Shown piece by piece: positions 1 to 5,257 of a stretch of DNA of 5,257 nucleotides (its first letter is position 1; the number at the start of each line of letters is the position of its first letter). Source of the DNA: Flemingiibacterium sp045600005 (lineage in GTDB: Bacteria > Bacillota > Clostridia > Oscillospirales > CAG-272); assembly GCA_045600005.1 (NCBI GenBank), contig JAZRXB010000050.1, forward strand, positions 1 through 5,257, read 5' to 3'. The position numbers were made by a program, and so were the translations under genes. The notes under the pieces are model-generated. The model searched no databases. It was not told where the DNA came from and saw nothing but the letters and a program-made list of their open reading frames with translations.

Positions 1-1206
1 GCGCTGCTCCTTCTCACCGGGTGCGGACAGAGCTTCTCTGCTCCGCCGTCCGAACCGCTTCACAGCGCTCGGCGCCGCCCGTCCGACCTGCCGCTCACGT
101 CGCTCGAACCTCCGCCGGTCGTCGAAACGGGGCGCATCTCCTTCCTTGCCGCGGGCGACAACGTGATCCATCCCTGCATCTATATCGACGCCCGGAACCG
201 CGGCGCACGGCGGACCGACGCGGCGTTTCGCGGCCGAACCTACGATTTTCTGCCGATGTACGCCGACGTCGCCGACTATATTCGGAGCTTCGACCTCGCT
301 TTCATCAATCAGGAGACGCTGCTCGGCGGCGACAGTCTCGGTCTGTCGGGCTATCCGAAGTTCAATTCGCCGCAGGAGCTGGGGCTCGATCTGATCGAGC
401 TGGGCTTCGATATCGTCGGCATGGCGAACAATCACATGGCAGACATGGGCGAAAAGGGGCTGTCCGGCGCGATCTCCTTCTGGAAATCGCACGCCGATGA
501 GATCACGATGATCGGCGGCTGCGAGGACGCAGATGACTACGAAACGCCCCGTGTCGTCGAAGAACAGGGCGTGAAGATCGCCTTCGTTGCCTACACGGAG
601 GAAACGAATCTGCTCCGCCTGCCGAAGGACAGCAAGCTCATTGTTCCCTATCTCGACGACGCGGCCATCCGCCGCCAGTGCGAAGCGGCAAAAGAAGCGG
701 GCGATTTCGTCATCGCCTCGGTCCACTGGGGGAACGAAAACAGCACGAAGCTCTCGTCCACGCAGAAAAAGACCGCAAAACTGCTCACCGAATGCGGCGT
801 CGACGTGATCATCGGGCATCACCCGCACGTGCTTCAACCGATCGAATGGCTCGACCGTCCGGACGGCGGAAAAACGCTCTGCATCTGGTCGCTCGGCAAC
901 CTCGTCTCGGCGATGGAATACTGGGAAAATATGGTCGGCGGCTTCTTCACGTTCGACATCGTGAAGATGAGCGACGGCTCGGTCCACGCCGAGTCGCCCG
1001 CGTTCGTGCCGACGGCGTTCTACTACGGACCGTCCTACTACAATTCGCATCTGTATTTTCTGACCGACTACACCGACGCGAAAGCCGACACGCACGGCAC
1101 GAAAATGCTGTACGAGCATCCCGCGAAGCCCGCCGATATGTGGCGCTATGCGAAAAACATTCTGGGCGATTATCTCGTCACCGAGCGCCCGACCGTAAAT
1201 CCGTAA
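1..1206 (+). CDS. CapA-family (PGA_cap) lipoprotein, 5' end missing
   Basis: The frame is open from the first base, so the true start lies outside the window; 401 codons are visible. It opens with the end of a lipoprotein signal peptide: leucines, then the lipobox L-T-G-C (Cys at visible residue 8), then a Ser/Pro/Arg-rich tether to about residue 42. The enzyme domain carries the CapA/metallophosphoesterase-like motif series: AAGDNVIH (50-57), NQE (103-105), MANNHMAD (141-148), HWGNE (242-246), GHHPHVLQPIE (272-282) and SLGN (297-300). A GTG at 163 could be taken as the start, but it falls inside the first metal-binding motif and would delete its Gly-Asp, so it is rejected. CapA-family proteins are linked to poly-gamma-glutamate capsule synthesis, but many are uncharacterised surface proteins. 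No capB or capC is visible, so a capsule role is not shown. A surface-anchored metal-dependent hydrolase is the safest inference. The GH4 gene follows after 29 bases, probably in the same operon. Confidence 0.9.
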   Translation, partial: ALLLLTGCGQSFSAPPSEPLHSARRRPSDLPLTSLEPPPVVETGRISFLAAGDNVIHPCIYIDARNRGARRTDAAFRGRTYDFLPMYADVADYIRSFDLAFINQETLLGGDSLGLSGYPKFNSPQELGLDLIELGFDIVGMANNHMADMGEKGLSGAISFWKSHADEITMIGGCEDADDYETPRVVEEQGVKIAFVAYTEETNLLRLPKDSKLIVPYLDDAAIRRQCEAAKEAGDFVIASVHWGNENSTKLSSTQKKTAKLLTECGVDVIIGHHPHVLQPIEWLDRPDGGKTLCIWSLGNLVSAMEYWENMVGGFFTFDIVKMSDGSVHAESPAFVPTAFYYGPSYYNSHLYFLTDYTDAKADTHGTKMLYEHPAKPADMWRYAKNILGDYLVTERPTVNP

Positions 1207-1222
1207 GCCAAACCGTCAAAAG

Positions 1223-1238
1223 AAAGGAAGTTCCCATG
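1223..1238 (+). promoter_or_regulatory. Ribosome binding site and start codon of the GH4 gene
   Basis: The purine-rich AAAGGAAG (1223-1230) lies five bases before ATG 1236. This fixes the start of the GH4 gene. The same frame is open far upstream, to an ATG at 678 inside the CapA gene, but that extension is an out-of-frame shadow. The residue after the chosen Met begins the beta strand of the Rossmann fold (MKIAIIGAGS), as expected for the family. Confidence 0.85.
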
Positions 1239-2639
1239 AAAATTGCCATCATCGGAGCCGGAAGTCTCGTCTTCTGCAAAACGCTGCTCCTTGACATCGT
1301 GCAGATCGAAGGCATCGGTCACACGGAATTCGCGCTGATGGCGCCCTCGACGCGCCACACGTCCGACGTGAAGGCGTTTTTCGACCGCGTGATCGAGAAA
1401 AACGGTCTGGATTCCGAGGCGTGGATCACGACCGACCGCCGCGAAGCGCTGCGCGGAGCCGATTACGTCATCGCCACGCTGTCCGTCGGCGGCGTCGAAG
1501 CCAACGCGATGGATATCGAAATTCCGCTCAAATACGGCGTCGACCAGTGCATCGGCGACACCTGCTCGACCGGCGCGGTCTTCCGCGCGCTGCGGACGAT
1601 CCCCGTCATGCGCGAACTGGCGCGCGATATGCGCGAGCTTTGTCCGAAGGCGCTGCTCCTCAACTACGTCAACCCGATGGCGATGGTCTGCCGCGCGCTC
1701 GACGACGAGCCGACGAAATTCGCCGGGCTCTGCCACGGCGTGCAGACGACGATCCGTCTGATCGTGGGCTATCTCGGTCTGCCGCTCGACGAGATCGACT
1801 ACATCTGCGCGGGCATCAACCACATGGGCTGGTTCATTAAGCTCGAACGCCGGGGCGTCGATCTGTACCCTGCTCTGCGCGAAAAATTCGAGCTGCCCGA
1901 ATACTATGCGTCCGAAAAGGTGCGCGGCGAGGTCTTCCGGCACTTCGGGTACTTCATGACCGAATCGACCGGGCATCTGTCGGAGTATCTGCCGTGGTTC
2001 CGCAAGAACGAGCTTGGAAAATCGCTCTACTGCGACGAGCCCGACTTCGGCGGCGAGACCGGCGCGGCGCTCAAATGGGCGCGCAAGGTCCGCGCGAAGT
2101 ACGCGAACCGCTCGATGCTCGAAAACGAGCCGTCCGAGCTTCCGCCGCGTTCGGTCGAATACGGCTCGTACATCATCGAAGCGACCGCGCTCGACCGCCC
2201 GTTCCGTTTCAATGCGAACCTCCGCAACAACGGGCTGATCTCCAACCTGCCGCACGACTGCATCGCCGAAATGCCCTGTTTCGCGGACGGCGCGGGACTG
2301 CATCCGAGCTATGTCGGCGCTTTGCCGCCTCAGTGCGCGGCACTGAATCTGACGAACATCAACGTGCAGGATCTGGCGTTCCTCGCCGAAAAGGAACACG
2401 ACCCGGAGCTTCTCGTGCAGGCGTGTGCGCTCGACCCGCTGACCGGCGCGTCGCTGACGCTGGCAGAGGTCCGCGCCATGGTGACGGAGCTTCTGGACGC
2501 CGAAGCGAAGTGGCTGCCGCAGTTTGACGGGAAGCGTCCGCGTCCGACGCCGACCATCGTGATCCCCGAAGGTCTGACGCGCGCGAAGGTTCCCGCCGAC
2601 CCGGCGCTCGCCATCTCGAAACGCATCGCGGGACTGTGA
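1236..2639 (+). CDS. melA: Family 4 glycoside hydrolase, MelA-type alpha-galactosidase/alpha-glucosidase
   Basis: A 467-residue cytoplasmic protein, slightly longer than E. coli MelA as I recall it. GH4 enzymes cleave glycosides by a redox-assisted mechanism using NAD+ and a divalent metal, usually Mn2+. The N-terminal Rossmann strand and Gly-rich loop are MKIAIIGAGS (1-10). NYVNPMAM (143-150), CHGVQ (166-170, Cys166 a presumed metal ligand) and AGINHMGWF (192-200, His196 the second ligand) follow. The C-terminal half resembles MelA in GYF-TES--H--EY-PWF, the N-LI-NLP segment and the TNINVQ segment. Two cofactor-side motifs are unusual: the acidic residues that normally follow the second beta strand (ALMDID) are replaced (ALMAPS, 33-38), and the usual DT-G-GG loop reads GDTCSTGAVFRALRT. 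CHGV lies between the CHSV of known alpha-galactosidases and the CHG- type of alpha-glucosidases, so the sugar is uncertain. Family membership is secure; the symbol rests on overall likeness. No PTS or transporter gene is visible. It lies 29 bases after the CapA gene. Confidence 0.88.
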   Translation: MKIAIIGAGSLVFCKTLLLDIVQIEGIGHTEFALMAPSTRHTSDVKAFFDRVIEKNGLDSEAWITTDRREALRGADYVIATLSVGGVEANAMDIEIPLKYGVDQCIGDTCSTGAVFRALRTIPVMRELARDMRELCPKALLLNYVNPMAMVCRALDDEPTKFAGLCHGVQTTIRLIVGYLGLPLDEIDYICAGINHMGWFIKLERRGVDLYPALREKFELPEYYASEKVRGEVFRHFGYFMTESTGHLSEYLPWFRKNELGKSLYCDEPDFGGETGAALKWARKVRAKYANRSMLENEPSELPPRSVEYGSYIIEATALDRPFRFNANLRNNGLISNLPHDCIAEMPCFADGAGLHPSYVGALPPQCAALNLTNINVQDLAFLAEKEHDPELLVQACALDPLTGASLTLAEVRAMVTELLDAEAKWLPQFDGKRPRPTPTIVIPEGLTRAKVPADPALAISKRIAGL

Positions 2640-2662
2640 GCTTTCATCCTCCGCAGCGGCAC

Positions 2663-2696
2663 AAAAACGGGGCAGCCGGAAGGCTGCGCCGTTTTT
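2663..2696. terminator. Bidirectional intrinsic terminator between convergent genes
   Basis: The left arm is 2663-2677, the loop GGAA 2678-2681 and the right arm 2682-2696. The arms pair over 15 positions with one G-G mismatch. The outer part of the stem is an A5 run on the left and a T5 run on the right, so transcripts from either strand end in a hairpin followed by U residues. It begins 24 bases after the GH4 stop and 19 bases after the AbrB-type gene's stop, and can serve both. Confidence 0.85.
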
Positions 2697-2714
2697 CTGT
2701 GTGCGTGTCGGATT

Positions 2715-2963
2715 TCAGTCCTTCTGCTGACCGAGGTCAGCGATGCACTTCTTGCAGATCAGTCTTCCCTTATAAAGGATGACGTCCTCCGCCTGACCGC
2801 AGAACAGGCAGGCAGGCTCGTACTTTTTGAGGATGATCCGATCCTCGTCGACGAAGATCTCGATGGAGTCCTTGTTCTTGATGTCCATCTTGTTTCTCAG
2901 CTCGATCGGGAGGACGATTCTTCCCAGTTCGTCGATTCTTCTGACAATACCGATTGATTTCAT
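2715..2963 (-). CDS. AbrB/SpoVT-family transcriptional regulator with C-terminal zinc knuckle
   Basis: An 82-residue protein. Residues 1-48 form an AbrB-type swapped-hairpin DNA-binding domain very close to B. subtilis AbrB: MKSIGIVRRIDELGRIVLPI, then ELRNKMDI, the acidic IEIFVDEDRIIL and KKY. AbrB-type proteins bind AT-rich promoter DNA as dimers or tetramers and repress genes during growth-phase transitions. The C-terminus differs from B. subtilis AbrB: it carries C52-L-F-C55 and C70-K-K-C73 flanking a short hairpin (ILYKGRLI), a four-cysteine zinc-ribbon-like knuckle. It may stabilise the oligomer or contact a partner; that is inference. Start: ATG 2963 is preceded by AAAAGGATGG (2972-2981), a fair Shine-Dalgarno sequence. 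It has its own promoter at 3018-3046 and is separated from ispH-S1 by a terminator, so it is probably monocistronic. The actual regulon is unknown. Confidence 0.92.
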   Translation of the reverse strand: MKSIGIVRRIDELGRIVLPIELRNKMDIKNKDSIEIFVDEDRIILKKYEPACLFCGQAEDVILYKGRLICKKCIADLGQQKD

Positions 2964-3017
2964 GGTTTATACCATCCTTTTCTGTAATATTTTTGAGGAT
3001 TTTGCTTGTCTGTTACT

Positions 3018-3046
3018 ATAATACCATATATTTACAGTTTTGTCAA
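3018..3046 (-). promoter_or_regulatory. Consensus sigma-A promoter for the AbrB-type regulator
   Basis: Read on the minus strand there is a perfect -35 TTGACA (3041-3046), a 17-base spacer (3024-3040) and a -10 TATTAT (3018-3023, five of six consensus bases). Transcription should start near 3010-3012, giving a leader of about 48 bases that carries the ribosome binding site. The spacer and -10 flank are very AT-rich (TAAATATATGG), the kind of DNA AbrB proteins favour, so autoregulation is plausible but not shown. Confidence 0.88.
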
Positions 3047-3068
3047 GGGTTTTCGCCAAAAAAGTCTG

Positions 3069-3103
3069 AAAAAAAAACCGTTCCGGTTTTCGGAACGGTT
3101 TTT
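3069..3103 (-). terminator. Strong intrinsic terminator after ispH-S1
   Basis: The arms AAAAACCGTTCCG (3073-3085) and CGGAACGGTTTTT (3091-3103) pair perfectly over 13 bp around the five-base loop GTTTT (3086-3090). On the minus strand the hairpin is followed by a run of nine T residues (complement of A at 3069-3077), a classic Rho-independent terminator 14 bases after the fusion gene's stop. The T-rich right arm could also give weak termination on the plus strand, but no plus-strand gene needs it. Confidence 0.92.
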
Positions 3104-3117
3104 CTGTCAGACGACGA

Positions 3118-5100
3118 TCAGTTGTTTTCGTCTTCAACCTGAGCTGCTTCCTGATCTTCGAGAAGAGCCTTGATGGAAAGGCTGATCTTGTGAGCATCGG
3201 GATCGATCTTGGTGATCTTCGCGTCAACGATGTCGCCGATCTTGAGAACGTCAGCCGGCTTTGCGATCTTTTCGCGGGAGATCTGAGAAACGTGGATCAG
3301 ACCGTCTGCACCCGGAACGACCTCTGCGAATGCGCCGAAGTCCATGAGGGACACGATCTTGACGGAAGCGGTGGAGCCGACTTCGTACTTGTCGGTGAAG
3401 ATCTTCCACGGATCCTGATCGGGGGTCTTGTAGGTGAGGGAAATTCTCTTTGCTTCCTTGTCGACAGCCTTGACGGTAACGTCGATGACGTCGCCGACGT
3501 TGACGACCTCGGACGGATGCTTGATCCTTCTCCAGGACAGCTCGGTGGTATGTACCATACCGTCAACGCCGCCCAGATCAACGAATGCGCCGTAGGAAGT
3601 CAGGCTCTTGACTTCGCCGCGGTACTGCTGGCCTTCTTCGACCTGCGCCCAGAATGCTTCCTTGCGCGCCTTGTTTGCTTCGCGCTCAACGACACGGATG
3701 GAAGCGACGACGCGCTTTCTCTGCTCGTTGATGTCGATGACCTTGACCTGCTTGGTTTCGCCGCGCAGAACGTTGAGGTCAGCGTCCTTGGGAAGACCGG
3801 ACTGAGAAGCGGGGATGAAGACGCGGACGCCGCCGACAAGACCGATCACGCCGCCCTTGACGGCTTCGATGATCTTTGCTTCGAGAACGTCGCCGTTCGT
3901 GGAAGCGTCAACGACTGCCTGCCAGTTCTTGGCAACGTCGATTCTCTTCTTGGACAGGGATGCAACGCCTTCCGCGTCGTTTACCTTGACGACAACGGCT
4001 TCGATGGAGTCGCCGGGCTTGTAAACGTCAGCGAGCTTGACGGAGGTGTCCTCGGTCAGTTCGTTGTACGCGATGATGCCGGTGAACTTGCCGCCGATGT
4101 CAACGTGGATCTCGTTCTCGGCAACGGAGGTGATCACGCCCTCAACACGGTCGCCGTTGGTGATGGGTCTGAGGGATTCCTCTACCATCTCTTCAAAAGT
4201 TTTTTCGGTGTTCTCGCTCATAATATTTTGAACCTCCTGAATTATTTCGCCCGGCGTAGATGCGCCGGCTGCGATTCCCACCTTCATATGGGGTTTAACA
4301 TACTCGAGCGGAATGGAGGAAGCATCTTCTATCAAAAACGTTAATGCCAAATTTTGTTTACTGATGGCATAGAGCTTCGCCGTATTGGAGGAGTCTCTGC
4401 CGCCAATAACGATCATCATATCCATTTTTCGGGATAGCTTCAAGACTTCATTCTGCCTATTTTCTGTTACACTACATATTGTATCATAAAAATTCGTGTT
4501 TGTATATAGTTTTTTGAAAATTTTCTGAGATTTTTTCCACTCTTTTTTATTCTGCGTCGTCTGAGCGGTCAGAACGAGAGCGGAAAAGGGGTCGGGAGCT
4601 TTGGAAACGGCGGCAAGCAGCTCCTCCGCGGTCGGCGCGACGGCGGTCGGTCCCTTCGAGCGGCTGACGATGCCGCGAACCTCGGGATGTTCCGGGTCGC
4701 CGAGGACGCAGAACAGGGTATCGGGTCCCGATTCGCGCGAAGCGATGGTCTGGATCTTCCGAACGTAGGGACAGGTGCAGTCCTCGATGCGGAAGTACGG
4801 GTTGGCGTCGGCGAGCGAGCGGAGCTTTTCTTCGAGTTCTCCTGTGATGCCGTGTGCGCGCGTACAGAGGATGACGGGATGCGACACGTCCGCCGAGCGG
4901 CAGAGGTCGTCCAGTCCGTCCTCTTCGATGCGGTGTGCGCCGCGCTCCTCGAGCTTTTTCAGAAATCCGTCGTTATGGATGAGCTTTCCGAGGGTGTAGA
5001 CGTCCGCCCCCGGCGTTTCGAGCGCGGTCTCGACGGTCTTCACGGCGCGGCTGACGCCGAAGCAGAATCCGGCGAGGGAGGCAACGGTGATTTCGGGCAT
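3118..5100 (-). CDS. ispH: Bifunctional IspH (HMBPP reductase) / ribosomal protein S1-like fusion
   Basis: 660 residues. Residues 1-290 are IspH, the [4Fe-4S] enzyme that reduces HMBPP to IPP and DMAPP, the last step of the MEP pathway. Cluster cysteines are C13 (GFCFGV), C110 (TCP) and C209 (TIC). Substrate residues are H42 (IHN), RAHG (81-84), H138 and E140 (HPEV), TT (181-182), SSN (237-239) and S281 (GAST). The catalytic set looks intact. After a linker with an acidic segment come four S1 RNA-binding domains at about 315-385, 403-468, 490-556 and 574-643; the third and fourth are the most canonical (SYGAFVDLGGVDGMVH; DFGAFAEVVPGADGLIH). The C-terminus is acidic. This fusion is a known clostridial arrangement. 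ATG 5100 is chosen because IspH homology begins right after it, though no Shine-Dalgarno sequence lies at normal spacing. A strong internal start at 4221 may give a free 367-residue S1 protein. Codons 182-265 are markedly AT-rich compared with the rest. A strong terminator follows the stop. Confidence 0.95.
   Translation of the reverse strand: MPEITVASLAGFCFGVSRAVKTVETALETPGADVYTLGKLIHNDGFLKKLEERGAHRIEEDGLDDLCRSADVSHPVILCTRAHGITGELEEKLRSLADANPYFRIEDCTCPYVRKIQTIASRESGPDTLFCVLGDPEHPEVRGIVSRSKGPTAVAPTAEELLAAVSKAPDPFSALVLTAQTTQNKKEWKKSQKIFKKLYTNTNFYDTICSVTENRQNEVLKLSRKMDMMIVIGGRDSSNTAKLYAISKQNLALTFLIEDASSIPLEYVKPHMKVGIAAGASTPGEIIQEVQNIMSENTEKTFEEMVEESLRPITNGDRVEGVITSVAENEIHVDIGGKFTGIIAYNELTEDTSVKLADVYKPGDSIEAVVVKVNDAEGVASLSKKRIDVAKNWQAVVDASTNGDVLEAKIIEAVKGGVIGLVGGVRVFIPASQSGLPKDADLNVLRGETKQVKVIDINEQRKRVVASIRVVEREANKARKEAFWAQVEEGQQYRGEVKSLTSYGAFVDLGGVDGMVHTTELSWRRIKHPSEVVNVGDVIDVTVKAVDKEAKRISLTYKTPDQDPWKIFTDKYEVGSTASVKIVSLMDFGAFAEVVPGADGLIHVSQISREKIAKPADVLKIGDIVDAKITKIDPDAHKISLSIKALLEDQEAAQVEDENN
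4219..4238 (-). promoter_or_regulatory. Internal Shine-Dalgarno and start codon for the S1 module
   Basis: On the minus strand, AGGAGG (4233-4238) lies 11 bases before an in-frame ATG (4219-4221, Met294 of the fusion). The encoded protein from there is MSENTEKTFEEMVEESL and onward, 367 residues ending at 3118, about the size of a free Firmicutes S1-like protein such as B. subtilis YpfD. The site falls exactly between the last IspH segment (GASTPGEIIQEV) and the S1 part. The spacing is a little long but workable. The sequence shows the site; its use is inference. Confidence 0.6.
4478..4506 (-). promoter_or_regulatory. Possible internal promoter within ispH for the S1 module
   Basis: On the minus strand, TATACA (4501-4506, four of six -35 bases) is followed by 17 bases and then TACAAT (4478-4483, five of six -10 bases), with an extended -10 TG just before it (TGATACAAT). 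A start near 4471 would give a leader of about 250 bases before the internal ATG at 4221. The surrounding DNA is about 28% GC, so chance -10-like hexamers are common here and the call is tentative. Confidence 0.35.
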
Positions 5101-5205
5101 GGTTCTGAGTTTTCGCCCCGTCCTGTCGGTTTCGGGAGGGAAACCTACGGGAAGGAGCGTCCTTTCGGATGTGTTATTCGGAGAGGACGAGCGCTGCGGG
5201 TGAAA

Positions 5206-5232
5206 CCCCGCGCCCCGGAACGGGGCGCGGGG
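5206..5232. repeat. Perfect 12-bp GC-rich inverted repeat upstream of ispH-S1
   Basis: The arms CCCCGCGCCCCG (5206-5217) and CGGGGCGCGGGG (5221-5232) are exact reverse complements around the three-base loop GAA. It sits about 105 bases before the ispH start. No T-run follows on either strand, so it is not a classical terminator. On the minus strand the second arm is followed by TTTCACCCGC, whose CCCGC could pair instead with the GCGGG of that arm, so two competing foldings are possible. The 157-base stretch holding it (5101-5257) shows no consensus promoter and no supported gene. Confidence 0.6.
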
Positions 5233-5257
5233 CGGCGGGCGTGGATACGGCGACTCG

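Noticed and set aside
163..165. GTG as start of the CapA-family gene
   Set aside because: It would remove the lipobox and the Gly-Asp of the first metal motif (AAGDNVIH); the frame is open to the window edge, so the gene is simply truncated by the window.
21..500. 159-codon plus-strand frame overlapping the CapA gene
   Set aside because: Arg-rich shadow frame of the CapA coding sequence with no domain.
678..1235. Upstream in-frame extension of the GH4 gene to ATG 678
   Set aside because: It lies wholly inside the CapA frame, its product is Arg-rich and unlike GH4, and ATG 1236 has a good ribosome binding site and begins the Rossmann strand.
1170..2399. Long 409-codon open frame on the minus strand opposite the GH4 gene
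   Set aside because: It is antisense to a clear GH4 enzyme, its protein is Arg/Val/Asp-rich with no recognisable domain, and such frames arise from strong GC bias at codon position 3.
2967..3227. 86-codon minus-strand frame spanning the S1 gene's end and the intergenic region
   Set aside because: It overlaps the S1 frame, runs through the terminator hairpin and the AbrB promoter, and encodes a Lys/Arg-rich peptide with no likeness to known proteins.
3190..4344. 384-codon plus-strand open frame opposite the S1 domains
   Set aside because: It mirrors the S1-coding strand, is Asp/Val/Leu-rich and domain-free, and the minus-strand frame has four clear S1 domains and a matching terminator.
4201..4560. 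Frameshift or assembly join between separate ispH and S1 genes
   Set aside because: The frame is continuous, conserved IspH motifs continue to residue 283, and the IspH-S1 fusion is a known clostridial architecture, so no error need be assumed.
5174..5257. 27 open codons on the minus strand at the window edge, ending in TAA, as the tail of an upstream gene
   Set aside because: All three minus-strand frames are open over much of this GC-rich stretch, the peptide is Pro/Ala/Arg-rich, and the perfect hairpin lies inside it. It cannot be told from noncoding DNA without sequence beyond 5257.

Overview
The window looks like chromosomal DNA from a fairly GC-rich member of the Clostridia, probably an uncultured gut relative of Oscillospiraceae or Christensenellales. 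The main clue is a single reading frame joining IspH (LytB) to a four-domain ribosomal-protein-S1-like module, an architecture known mainly from Clostridia. An AbrB-type transition-state regulator and Firmicutes-style sigma-A promoter and Shine-Dalgarno sequences agree with this. The genus cannot be named from the sequence.

Layout. Positions 1-2639 (plus strand) hold a probable two-gene operon: the 3' part of a CapA-family lipoprotein gene, cut by the window edge, and 29 bases later a complete family 4 glycoside hydrolase of the MelA type. A hairpin with an A-tract on one side and a T-tract on the other (2663-2696) separates this pair from the convergent minus-strand genes. On the minus strand, read right to left, come the ispH-S1 fusion (5100-3118), its strong intrinsic terminator (3103-3069), a consensus sigma-A promoter (3046-3018), and a small AbrB-like regulator with a C-terminal four-cysteine zinc knuckle (2963-2715). 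The right edge (5101-5257) is a short GC-rich stretch with a perfect 12-bp inverted repeat and no supported gene.

Function. The plus-strand pair suggests cell-surface and carbohydrate work: an anchored, predicted metal-dependent CapA-type enzyme and a cytoplasmic NAD/Mn-dependent alpha-glycosidase. The minus-strand fusion couples the last step of the MEP isoprenoid pathway to an RNA-binding S1 protein. The regulator has its own promoter.

The most interesting locus is inside ispH-S1. At the domain junction there is a near-perfect Shine-Dalgarno sequence followed by ATG, so the S1 part may also be made as a separate 367-residue protein. About 250 bases upstream, within ispH codons, lies a plausible extended -10 promoter. 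It sits in a sharply AT-rich patch (28% GC by hand count over 4441-4560, against 68% in the adjoining 4561-4680). No wholly new system was recognised. These overlapping signals and the unusual cofactor motifs of the GH4 enzyme are the points most worth testing.
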